Positions 9,815 to 19,730 of a stretch of 64,000 nucleotides of DNA are shown piece by piece (the first letter of the stretch is position 1; each line of letters begins with the position of its first letter). Both the position numbers and the translations under genes were made by a program. The notes beneath the pieces are model-generated. The model ran no database searches. It was not told where the DNA came from and worked only from the letters and a program-made list of their open reading frames with translations. Location: contig JALMGJ010000004.1 in the NCBI GenBank assembly GCA_023362775.1, positions 78,606,798 through 78,670,797 on the forward strand, given 5' to 3'. The stretch comes from Charina bottae (taxonomy: Eukaryota > Chordata > Lepidosauria > Squamata > Charinaidae).

Positions 9815-10570
9815 AGTCTATATTTCCATAAAGGAGTCGAGCATAGTTGCATTCTTGTTCTCTTATTATTTAACATTTGTACTGGTCTTCACCAAATGGG
9901 AATTCTACTTCCTGACTCAGGCCCACAAAGCAATTATTTGTATATGCAGATAAGACATTTTATCTGTGCGCAGAGTTGGTTTGCAACAATCCCTATATGT
10001 TTTAGCATTATAATGCATGATGAAAAGCTGGAAATTATTCCCAAACTAAGGTGGCAATATTTTCAAAGCATCACAGTCCATATAATTGGAAAATTAGCAA
10101 TAACCAAACTGAGGAGGTCAAGGTCTAAGTATCTAGGCATCTTCTTTCACTTTTCTTCTTCATGGAAGCACCAAAGCAGTGACCTCCCAATTTGGGTACA
10201 AAAATCCACCACTGCAATTGTTTAATTTGCAATCCACCAAATTTATTACTGTGTTCCAGCAGCACTCCTTTTTTTTCCAAAGGCAAAAAGTGGTAAGCCC
10301 CCTTCTTTATGGTGCTCAATTCTTCGTTTATAAATATACCTTCTGACTTTGAATCCACTCAATTTAAATTCCTGATAAACCTGTTCTGCACTACCTCCTC
10401 AGTGGCAAATGCATTTCTCGGAGTTGTGTTAGGCTGCGCCTCAGCAGAGGCCAAAATGAGCATCAGCTGGCTGACGTACTGACTGAAATACATCTGGGAA
10501 AGGGAGTCATTTGCTCAGCTTATCCTGGCTGATAAATTCATCTCTTCTTCTGAGACAAATAGCTACTTAG
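9815..10570 (+). pseudogene. Decayed I/Jockey-like LINE RT remnant
   Basis: Scattered similarity to a non-LTR reverse transcriptase: GVEHSCILVLLLFNI (about 9833-9880) aligns with the GV.QGC.L.PLLFN motif. Later KYLGIFFHFSSSWK (about 10128-10170) aligns with the thumb-region 'KYLG..F..SGSWK', and further C-terminal pieces run to about 10560. The catalytic YADD is lost (it reads YMQIRHF). Old and multiply frameshifted. The same broad type recurs on the minus strand at 40.4-41.25 and 51.95-52.26 kb. Clade (I, Vingi or Jockey) cannot be fixed by eye. Confidence 0.5.
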
Positions 10571-12900
10571 TTTACTGTGGACATTCACCCTACACACTGT
10601 ATATGATGGGACCAAGAGGAAGCCATGACTGAAGTCAAGCAAAGAATATTTGACTCAGGCCTGCAAAATGACAGAGCCGAATAATCACTTAACCATTACA
10701 CTGCTTTCCCGAACTCCTTATCCCATTTCTCATACCTTTACAACATTTCTTCTGTGTTACATAAAAGGGTATCCACCCTGTGATATTTGACATTCTTCTT
10801 TCAAAGATAATGGAGGGGAGATTTAACAACATCCCTTTTCAGAGTCTTCAGATGCAGAGTTATGACAACACATAGTATCATTCCAGGTGCTAAGAGTTAA
10901 TCTCCCCCCTCATCAACAGATGCTTGGATTAGCCTCAGTCTGAAACCATGCTGTTTCTACTGAGAAATCAGTCCAGTGTAATCACCATAAAATTTGCAAA
11001 ATTCAGTGTTATTACAATCAAAATTAGAAGAAGGGTTTCACATGAATGGCTTTGACCCCAATTCTAGCTGATCTACTCTGATCAACCCTCAACACAAACA
11101 AATATACTCACATATATCTGTATATACACACCCTCCTTTCTCCTCTCTCTCTCTTAGCTATTTAATACATTTTAATAGCTTTTACGTGACCTGAATTAGA
11201 AAGTTTTATAGCTTTATTAAGTTTTTAAATCTATGACTGCATAGCAAATACATAAATAAATGTGACAAAATATTTATAATTTCATTTAATTTGATGAAGA
11301 AATAATTGCATATGACTTTTCTCCCCAAAAAACTTTTTTGTGGGTGTGTGAAACTGTCATACGTTAGGTGGGGTGTTGGACTTACCTTACACATGAAGTG
11401 GCTGACGATGGTGTGTAAATATCCTGTCTTTCAGTGTATAAATCCCTAATAGTCTGCAGTCTTACTAGATACCCACATTGTAGGAAAGTATCTTTGCAAG
11501 GGAAGATATTATGAGGAAATTAATCTTATGAAGATTTTTTCAGATTTGGAATCAAATGCAGGTAGCAAGGCTGCAACATGGTGGGTATATGTGTAATCCT
11601 AAAACCTGCAGCATTCTCTAATCAAAACTATAATTAAAACTAGTTTGAGAATAGTCCAAGAATGAACTGAAAAAATCTGATTGGACAGAGAAAGAAACTC
11701 TTTGGTGAATCCAAGGAATTTATTAATTGTAGATCTTTATGAATACTATTTCCAGACACCTGGTAACTGACCTGTTCAATAAGTTATAAAAGATAGTAGC
11801 ATCAGATAAAATTATGAATATTCCACAACAGAATCAGTGTAGAGATGAAAACCAGCCTTTCAAATCCAATTTAAGCACATTCAGCTGTTGTAATGTTTTC
11901 CATTTTCTGATGAAGAAAGTGCTAGAGAATGTTAGTGAAATAAATTCTGTTCTCAGTGTGATCATAACCATGACTCACTGTGTGTTTTCAAATTTGTGAA
12001 AGGCATTAAGTCCCATTTTTTTTGTTCAGCCTTTTATCCTTTAAAGGTAACTTTTTTTTTTTGCTTTTAAAAGACACAAGCAAGCATGCCACATGAAGCA
12101 AAAGGTTTGCCACGGTATGTCACAAATGCAATTCTACTGATTGCAATCAAAATGTTCACTTCTCAAAATGCAAGCAATGGCTTAGCGCATGGAGCTGGAT
12201 TACATTTTTGACCTTCAGTTATTCTCTTCACTGCACAGAACAGAACAGAATTTGTTTTCACCAGTCAGAAAGCTGCTTTTGTGGTTCCACTGAGTTCTAT
12301 GAAAGATCCTCTATGCAAGATGGCATGCCTGTTTCTTTCTATTTCTTCCTTTATGGACCATTTCAACAGAAGATCTGTCTTGTTCTTTCTGACTGAAAGT
12401 TATTCTGAGGCTACAGGACATGTGACTTTCTAGATGTGGTGTGTCAGTACAGTGCCCCATTTTTCAGAAAATAAGTCAGAGTTCAAATACACTATGGTGT
12501 CACTTGAATTGCTGCAGGAACATGAATTCTAAGGGAAAAAAATAAAATGAAATTCATATCTCTGAGAATTGTATATTTAGATACAGGGACTTTTCCTACC
12601 AAAGATTTGAATTTCAGCAGTTATCAATTTGACTCTCAGCAATTATTTACCCAAAACCTTGAATAGCATTTGGAGCTTTATCAACTGATAAAAGGGGAAA
12701 ATCCCAACTGGCTCATTCCCATTGCAGTTTTGGAAATCTTGGGCAATCCATTGCATTCATATTTTTAAGCAAGAGAGAATTTGTATCAAATCATATACAT
12801 ACTGTATCAGAATATAGAAGGATTATTGGGGGTGGGGGATTTTATTTTTCTAAATTTTGCTCCATGAAAAATATAATAATATAATATAAAATCTCCTTAA
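10571..12900. other. Unique sequence, no gene seen
   Basis: Low-repeat, AT-rich DNA. I see no frame longer than about 62 codons, no splice-bounded exon and no recognised transposon. Confidence 0.5.
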
Positions 12901-12913
12901 TCGTCACTCTACT

Positions 12914-14722
12914 GTGGCTGATGAAGTCTTCTTGCAAATCCCGCAAAAACAAATAAGAAATGAGCTTGCAGTACCCCCTAGTTTGGAGGAAGTCAGTAAA
13001 ACCACTAAACAAATGAAAAATAACAAAGCTAGTGGACCTGATGGGATTCCTGCTGAAGTCTTTAAAGAAGGGAGGCCTGAACTTACACAACAACTTCATA
13101 AGCTCATCGAAAAAATCTGGATGAGGGAGGAGATTCCAGCAGACTTTATGGATGCCATAATTATCACTATCTTTACAAAGGGTGATAGAACAGACTGTGG
13201 AAACTATCGAGGCATCTCCCTTCTACCCACAGCAGGCAAAATCCTGGCAAAGATCATCGCAAACCATCTCCTATCTGTATCAGAAGACATCCTCCCTGAA
13301 ATGCAAAATGGCTTCCGCCCTTCCAGGGGAACAGTGGATATGATCTTCACTGCACGACAGCTTCAAGAAAAATGCAAGGAGCAAAACCGCCCTCTGTACA
13401 TGGCGTTTATTGATCTGACTAAAGCTTTTGATACTCTAAATCGTACTGCTCTCTGGGCCATCCTTCTGAAAATCGGATGCCCTGATAAATTTGTGAACAT
13501 CTTGCGGTTACTCCATGACGACATGATGGCAACAATCCTGAATAACAACGGCTCTCAAAGCGATCCATTTAAAGTGGAATCCGGCGTTAAACAGGGATGT
13601 GTTATTGCTCCAACCTTATTCGCTATCTTCATTGCTATGATTATACACCTTGTTGAAGAGAAACTTCCTACTGGTGTAGAAATTATATATCGAAAAGATG
13701 GAAAGCTTTTTAATCTTAGTAGGCTGAAAGCAAAAGATAAGGTAATTACAACTTCTGTTATAGAACTTCAATATGCTGATGATAACGTAGTCTGTGCACA
13801 CTCCGAGGAAGATCTTCAAACTATCCTAAACATCTTTGCAGAAGCATATGAAAAGCTTGGCCTCTCGATTAACATTAAAAAAACCAAAGTGCTTTACCAG
13901 CAAGTTCAAACCAATCCCTCCGCAGCGCCATCAATCCAGCTTAAAGGTGTGTCACTAGAAAATGTCGACCACTTTTCTTATCTCGGCAGCCATCTATCTA
14001 CAAAAGCCGACATCGATGCTGAAATTCAGCATCGCCTGAGCTCTGCGAGTGTAGCTTTCTCCCGAATGAAGCGTAGAGTGTTTGAGGATCGGGACATTCG
14101 CAGGGAGACCAAAATGCTTGTTTACAAAGCCATTGTACTACCAACCCTTCTGTACGCCTGTGAAACATGGACCCTCTACAAACGCCACCTCCAACTTCTT
14201 GAAAGATTCCATCAACGCTGCCTCCGAAAAATTCTGCAAATTACTTGGGAAGATAGGTGGACTAATGTTAGCGTATTAGAAGAAGCGAAAACCACCAGCA
14301 TTGAAACAATGATCATCCAACATCAACTTCGCTGGACCGGTCATGTTGTTCGAATGCCTGACCATCGTCTTCCAAAGCAGCTACTTTACTCCCAACTTAA
14401 GAATGGAAAACGGAATATTGGTGGACAGCAAAAGAGATTCAAAGATACTCTCAAAGCTAATTTAAAAAAATGTAATATCAGCATTGAGAACTGGGAAGCC
14501 CTAACTCATGAGCGTTTCAATTGGAGGTCAGCCTTTATTAATGGTGCTATGGACTTTGAAGAAGCACGAGTACAGGGCGAAAGGGAGAAAAGAGCTAAAA
14601 GGAAGGCATGTCAGGCAAACCCTCATCATGACCGTCTCCCACCCAGAAACCTATGCCCTCATTGTGGGAGGTTGTGCGGATCTAGAATTGGCCCTTATAG
14701 CCACTTACGGATCCACTGTTAA
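12914..14722 (+). CDS. RTE LINE ORF2 C-terminal part, uninterrupted
   Basis: A 602-codon frame without stops or frameshifts, rare in this window. It would encode the reverse transcriptase that primes at nicked chromosomal DNA. Motifs: KASGPDGIPAEVF (38-50), NYRGISLLP (97-105), QNGFRPSRGT (131-140), MAFIDLTKAFDT with catalytic D167 (163-174), SGVKQGCVIAPTLF (223-236), LQYADDN with D289/D290 (285-291). The last 22 residues contain a C2H2-spaced finger (C581, C584, H597, H601). The frame opens at a GTG and stays open upstream, so the true start is lost. The first in-frame ATG is codon 34. The N-terminal endonuclease is missing, so the copy cannot move on its own. The open frame suggests recent insertion, not host use. 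Confidence 0.85.
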   Translation: MADEVFLQIPQKQIRNELAVPPSLEEVSKTTKQMKNNKASGPDGIPAEVFKEGRPELTQQLHKLIEKIWMREEIPADFMDAIIITIFTKGDRTDCGNYRGISLLPTAGKILAKIIANHLLSVSEDILPEMQNGFRPSRGTVDMIFTARQLQEKCKEQNRPLYMAFIDLTKAFDTLNRTALWAILLKIGCPDKFVNILRLLHDDMMATILNNNGSQSDPFKVESGVKQGCVIAPTLFAIFIAMIIHLVEEKLPTGVEIIYRKDGKLFNLSRLKAKDKVITTSVIELQYADDNVVCAHSEEDLQTILNIFAEAYEKLGLSINIKKTKVLYQQVQTNPSAAPSIQLKGVSLENVDHFSYLGSHLSTKADIDAEIQHRLSSASVAFSRMKRRVFEDRDIRRETKMLVYKAIVLPTLLYACETWTLYKRHLQLLERFHQRCLRKILQITWEDRWTNVSVLEEAKTTSIETMIIQHQLRWTGHVVRMPDHRLPKQLLYSQLKNGKRNIGGQQKRFKDTLKANLKKCNISIENWEALTHERFNWRSAFINGAMDFEEARVQGEREKRAKRKACQANPHHDRLPPRNLCPHCGRLCGSRIGPYSHLRIHC

Positions 14723-14778
14723 AATTTTACCTTTGGAAGACAATCTTACTCGGCTACGAGTGATCGCCAATGGACACG

Positions 14779-14866
14779 GACACACACACACACACACACT
14801 CTGTGTGTGTGTATATGTATGTATGTATATATGTATATGTATATATAATATATATATATATAATGT
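14779..14866. repeat. (CA)n(TG)n(TATG)n microsatellite
   Basis: Simple repeat array forming the tail of the RTE LINE. Confidence 0.9.
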
Positions 14867-16520
14867 ATAATTCTTGTAAAAGCCAAAAATGGTGCCACAG
14901 TATTGTCAAATGATCCTGTAAAATTCTAAATGTTTTCACTTCATAATGAAAATAAATGTTTTACATAGGTGTTTTACTTAGTATTTACAGTACATTAAAT
15001 CAATATATTTTAAAGCTATTCTTTACAAATGCATTGCTCTCTGTAATATGTGTTTTATTCTTATCACTAATTAATTAATAGAGTATATAAGCCAATTTAA
15101 AATTTAATGTAGTGACTTCAGTTCTGGTTTCTTTCATCAGGCTTAGGTTTTAAATCTGGTAAAATAATCAATGCAACATAAAACTTTCCAGGTGCTAAGA
15201 ATGGTCATTTCTTGCCCTTTGATTAAATACCAGAGAACAACAGGTTTTACCAGCAATGAGGACAGAAAACTCCACTTAGGATATTCATTCCCACAGGTGA
15301 ATGGTGCGTCAGAGTGTTTCCATAAAACGCAAAAGACTGTCTTGCCAGCTCAACTGTAATGGAAGCAGCAGAGTTGCTGCACTTATAATTATTAATTTAT
15401 TGAAAGCTGTCAGCAATGCCTCTGCAAAACATTTCAGAAAAATGCCTCTCAGCATTCTAGCTCTTATTTCTTGGAAGGGTATTTGTCTCTTCATGGTAGT
15501 TTATGCAAAGAAAAAGAGAAAACTCACAATATGTAGAAACAGGATTGGAGGTAGATATTGTTGTTCCTTGAACATACTTAATGATCTAGAATTGCATTCC
15601 CTTGCCACAATCACCAGCTTTCAAATTTGAGAAAAATAAAATAAATGGAATTTTAGAGTTCTGAAACCCTGCATTTTTGTTTTGTCCTTCGTATGAACTC
15701 CAAGAGAGAAAGCAGACAATGTCGAATTTCTGCCAAGCCATAAATAGCATGGCCAATTTCTCTTGCACTCAGTCAAAAGTACAAAACAACTTTTCTTCCT
15801 TGTACTCAGCAGTACCAACATTTTCCTTTCTCTCACCAGGAATCATCTCCTGGACTGTTGTACTTGTCACTTTTAGCTAGGCCCCTTTGTAGGGAAAAAG
15901 AGAGAAGGAGAGAGAGAGAGAGAATGAATGAGAATATAATCTGGGAAGTCTTCTTTTAACTCCAGGATCATAGAACATCACTGAAAATATTTCACAATAG
16001 CTGTTGTGCAAGGAAGTGTCTGATACTGCAGAAAAGAGAAATGACTAACAATTGTGTGATATTTTTCATGAAACCAGATGTGCAGATGGAAGCAGAACAA
16101 GTTGGATTCAGGGCCAAAAAATCCAGTGCAAACCAGATGTTAACGCAAAATGTTACCATAAAATACTGCTAGAAGATGGCAAGTTGCCCTCATTAGCAGG
16201 TTCAGGAGCTGCATGATTATAATTGACAGAGATTAGGAATGTTGTAATGTATACATTATTAAAAGATATAAAGCTATTTTTGTGTGGTTTATAAAGAACT
16301 TTTATCTATTTTTTAAATGATGGTGAACTATGATGGAAACCCTGCACGATCCTGCTTTCTGCCTTACCAGAGAGTCCAAGACTGGAACACAGCAAACCTG
16401 GCAGTATAAAACTGGATTTCTTACCACCTAGATTTGAAATTCAAATCTAAAGAATAAATAAATAACGAATGAAGCCAAAGAATACCAAAAAGAAGTCAGT
16501 ATGGGTTTCTTTAATTATTA
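14867..16520. other. Unique sequence, no gene seen
   Basis: AT-rich, no convincing coding frame. A short (GA)n tract lies at about 15900-15922. Confidence 0.5.
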
Positions 16521-16524
16521 AAAA

Positions 16525-17136
16525 ATAATTAAATTCATTGTGTTGATCATGTCAAACTGTGGAAAGTGCTCAGAAAAATGGGAATCCCAGAACATCTCAT
16601 TGTCCTCATAAGAAACTTACATAAAGGTCAGGAAGCCACAGTAGACAGAACATGATGAAACAGACTGGTTCCAGGTTGGCAAAGGAGGTTGCATACTCTG
16701 TCCTTATATATTCAATCTATATGTGGAATATATATTAAGGGAAGATGGTTTGGAAGAAGATGAGCATGGTTTTAAAATTGGAGGAAGAAACATCAATAAC
16801 CTATGCTATGGTGATGACACTACCCTGATAGCCAAAAAGCAAAGGATCTGCAAGCCCTAGTACTAAAAGTCAAAGAGCACAGGGAAAAATGGGACTAAAA
16901 CTAAATATAAAGAAGACCAAACTAATGACAACAGGTAGAACAATCAGCCTTAGAATTGACAGTGAAGATATGGAAGTGGTGGATAGCTTCTGCCTTATAG
17001 AATCAACCATCAACAATAAAGGAACAAGCAGTCAAGAAATATGTCACAGACTAGCACTCAGTAGATCAGCCATGAAGGCCTTGGAAAAGATATTCAAATG
17101 CCATGATGTGTCTATACCTACAAAGATCAGAATCGT
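16525..17136 (+). pseudogene. Decayed BovB LINE RT, first part
   Basis: Plus-strand BovB remnant. A region readable as 'HVKLWKVLRKMGIPEHL' (about 16548-16600) is followed by a decayed GCILCPYIFNLYVEYI-like motif, a degraded YGDDTTLIA motif (about 16808-16835) and MGLKLNIKKTKLMTTG (16889-16936). Further BovB thumb sequence runs to 17136. Multiple frameshifts. Interrupted by Penelope copy 1 and resumed at 19571. The minus-strand BovB at 57-60 kb shows the same motif order in better condition. Confidence 0.75.
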
Positions 17137-17174
17137 ACCAATCAAAGAGAATATTTGTAGCTCAGGGTTGAACT

Positions 17175-17442
17175 GTGGAGTCCATGGTGCTCTCTTAGCC
17201 TTGTTGTTTTCTTGCAGACGTTTCATTGCCAGGCTAGGCAACATCTTCAGTGCGAAAAGGGAGTGGAACTTGCTCTCTGTTTATATACCCTGGCTTGTCC
17301 TGCCTGTGTTGGTGGGGGTGATGTACTCTCCTTGGTAGTACCTTGATTGGGTTGTTGTTTGCTGCTTGGTTGATTGACTGAGTTAATAGTTCTTTGATTA
17401 GGGTCTATTGTGTCATTTGATTGCTCCTCTGCTGCTAATTTG
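17175..17442 (-). repeat. Penelope 1 left terminal repeat (inverted)
   Basis: Reverse-complement partner of 19307-19570 over about 265 bp with few differences. For example, GTGGAGTCCATGGTGCTCTC here matches GAGAGCACCATGGACTCCAC at the right end. A hammerhead-like core lies on the minus strand at 17211-17250. Confidence 0.85.
17211..17250 (-). ncRNA. Hammerhead-ribozyme-like core (Penelope 1, left repeat)
   Basis: On the minus strand: CTGAAGA, then a hairpin TTGCC-loop-GGCAA, then GAAAC and GTC. This order (CUGANGA, stem II, GAAA, very short stem III, UH) is the hammerhead catalytic core, and such motifs have been reported in Penelope elements. Stem III would be only about 2 bp, so activity may need a dimer. 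Not tested. Confidence 0.5.
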
Positions 17443-17460
17443 TCTTTGTCTTTGTCCCAG

Positions 17461-19270
17461 CAGACAAAGGCTGTACCACCGTCATTATGGACAGATCACA
17501 ATATATACAAAAAGCCAAAGATTTATTTGAGGACAAAGAAACCTACACCCCAGTAAACACCAATCTGATACAGAAACTGGACAACCAGGTCAAAAGAATC
17601 CTCAACGACCTAACCAAGAAAGGTCAAATCACTAAAGAAGAACAGAGGCAGATGAAAAGTAGTGGACCCATCATCCCATGCTTCTACGGACGCCCCAAAA
17701 TACATAAGCCTGACATACCACTCCGTCTAATTGTATCATTACCAGGGACCCCCACATACAACATAGCTAAAGAACTTACAAGAAAACTTGGGCATCTTAC
17801 AGAGGAGAGTGAATACTCTATCAACTCCCCACTACAGTGCCTCCAGAAAATCAAAGACCTAAAACTAGATGAAGATGAAATTATGGTGTCATTTGATGTC
17901 ACTGCACTCTTTACATCCATAGACCAAGCACTGGCAATTGAATCCATGGCAGCAGTTCTACATAACACACCTGACCTAACTAGATACACCAAGATCAAAA
18001 TACCCAGAATCATGTACCTCATCAACCTCTGCCTCACCACCTACTTTCAGTTTGATGGACAAATATACCAACAAATCAAAGGAACACCTATGGGATCACC
18101 ACTCTCAGGACTCATAGCAGAGATAGTAATGCAACATCTAGAAAGGATAGCACTCCCACGCATACAACCCAAAGTATGGATCCGGTATGTAGATGACACC
18201 TTCGTCATAATTTATTTATTTATTTATTTATTTATTATTTAAACTTGTATTACCGCCCATCTCCCCCAATCGGGGGACCCTGGGCGGTTCACAATAACAA
18301 CAGGTTAAAAATACAAATACAAAATCACAGCATCAATAAAATAAAATTATTTATTATTATTATAAATTATTATAAATTATAAAAATTATTATAAAATAAT
18401 AAAAAAGGATCAACTGGAGAAAACACATGAAGCCATCAACATCTTCAAAGGAATAAAATTCACAAGGGAAGAAGAAAACAACACACTACCCTTCTTGGAC
18501 ATCCTCAAATGATGCCATTCTAGAAACACAAGTCCACAGAAAATCTACCCACACTAACCAAGTGCTCCACTACCAAAGCAATAACCCTACCTCTCACAAG
18601 AGGAGCTGTGTAAGAACACTATTCAGACAAGCACAAACACACTGCAGCAACCCAGAACACCAGAAAAAGGAAACAGACCACTTATATAGCATCTTCCAGC
18701 AAAATGGATACCCACGCAACTTTATCAAAAAGTTCCTGACCACTCAACCCATCACAGCAAAACCAACAGAAGCTATGAAAAGGATTACTCTGCCATACAT
18801 CAGAAGCATCTCAGAAACTACTAATAGACTGTTACAATCACATGGCGTCACCGTAGCTCATAAACCAACCAAAACCCTTCAGAACACCTTAAGTAACCCA
18901 AAAGACCCAGTAGCCCAAGAAGAAAATAACAGTAGTTATCTACAACATACTGTGTAAGGACTGTAGCAGCCACTATGTAGGACAGACTGGCAGAAGACTA
19001 GCAGAACGCATCCATGAACACCAACTAGCAGTCAGAAGACATGATGAAAACTCCTTAATCTCACAACACATGGACAGACTTAACCATACTTTCAACTGGG
19101 AAACTGTGAGCATCTTAAACCAAGCCAAATCCAAAAATGCTAGAGAATTCCTGGAAGCTTGGCACTCAGACAAAGCAGCCATCAACAGACACATAGAGGT
19201 AAACAACATTTACATACCATTCATAAGAGACAATAGAAAAGCCAGAAGACCAGAACACCTCTTTGACAGC
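17461..19270 (+). pseudogene. Penelope 1 RT plus GIY-YIG endonuclease (broken)
   Basis: Penelope RTs are related to telomerase and carry a GIY-YIG nuclease at the C-terminus. The first open segment (to about 18210) shows CFYGRPKIHKPDIPLR, VSFDVTALFTSI with the first catalytic Asp, GTPMGSPLSGLIAE and RYVDDTFVII with the catalytic Asp pair (about 18182-18212). An L2 tail (18210-18406) then interrupts it. Downstream are the KFTREEENNTLPFLD region, the 131-codon frame 18562-18957, and the GIY-YIG region (CSSHYVGQTGRRLAERIHEH, about 18962-19020), then a frame to 19496. Several frameshifts and the insertion make it inactive. Confidence 0.85.
18210..18406 (-). mobile_element. L2 3'-end fragment inside Penelope 1
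   Basis: On the plus strand it reads (TTTA)n, then the terminal hairpin (18252-18289; ACCGCCCA...TGGGCGGT, apical stem CCCCC/GGGGG), then AT-rich 3' UTR with TTATTATAAA repeats. It is inserted right after the YVDD motif of the Penelope RT, whose frame resumes at about 18407. Confidence 0.85.
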
Positions 19271-19306
19271 AATCAACAACAAGATATGCAAAGATTAACA
19301 TCAAGA

Positions 19307-19570
19307 TTAGCAGCAGAGGAGCAATCAAACAACACAATAGACCCTAATCAAGGAACTATTAACTCTGTCAATCAACCAAGCAGCAAACAACAACCCAATC
19401 AAGGTACTACCAAGGATAGTACAACACCCCCACCAACACAGGCAGGACAAGCCAGGGTATATAAACAGAGAGCAAGTTCCACTCCCTTTTCACACTGAAG
19501 ATTTTGCCTAGCCTGGCAATGAAACGTCTGCAAGAAAAAAACGAGGCTCAGAGAGCACCATGGACTCCAC
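19307..19570 (+). repeat. Penelope 1 right terminal repeat
   Basis: Inverted partner of 17175-17442. Contains a TATA-like stretch at about 19457-19466 and the hammerhead-like core at 19495-19534. Confidence 0.85.
19495..19534 (+). ncRNA. Hammerhead-ribozyme-like core (Penelope 1, right repeat)
   Basis: CTGAAGA (19495-19501), hairpin TTGCC/GGCAA, then GAAACGTC (about 19521-19528). In sense orientation to the RT gene. Flanks CTTTT before and AAGAAAA after could form an outer stem I. Identical core to the left repeat apart from one loop-proximal base. Confidence 0.55.
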
Positions 19571-19730
19571 AGATCAGAATCGTGCATGGCAAGACATGGT
19601 ATTCCCTGTGACACTCTGTGGAAGTGAAAGTTGGACCTTAAAGAAGCAGGATAGGAACAGTATTGACGGTTTTGAACTTTGGTGTTGGAGAAGACTCCTG
19701 AGAATACTGTGGACAACCAATTTTTTGTGA
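19571..19730 (+). pseudogene. Decayed BovB LINE, second part
   Basis: Resumes the BovB thumb region interrupted at 17136. The DNA reads through 'C-ES-WT-LKKQDRNSIDGFELWCWRRLLRILWT'-like codons with frameshifts, then ends near 19730 without the usual BovB 3' terminus. Confidence 0.65.

Larger units (their letters stand above)
12905..14866 (+). mobile_element. 5'-truncated RTE-clade LINE
   Basis: The element begins abruptly inside ORF2 near 12905, covers RT to the C-terminus, has a very short 3' UTR containing CTACGAGTGATCGCCAATGG (typical of RTE ends), and finishes in a (CA)n/(TG)n/(TATG)n microsatellite (14779-14866). The short 3' UTR and simple-repeat tail fit RTE elements. No clear TSD. 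Confidence 0.8.
17137..19570 (+). mobile_element. Penelope-like element, copy 1 (13-bp TSD)
   Basis: A 2.43-kb Penelope retroelement inserted in the decayed BovB. It is flanked by AGATCAGAATCGT at 17124-17136 and 19571-19583. Its ends are long inverted repeats (about 17175-17442 and 19307-19570), the 'pLTR' arrangement known for Penelope. It contains RT and GIY-YIG endonuclease sequence, with an L2 tail inserted in the RT. The right terminal repeat contains GGGTATATAAACAGAG, a TATA-like stretch, and both terminal repeats carry hammerhead-like cores. Confidence 0.9.
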
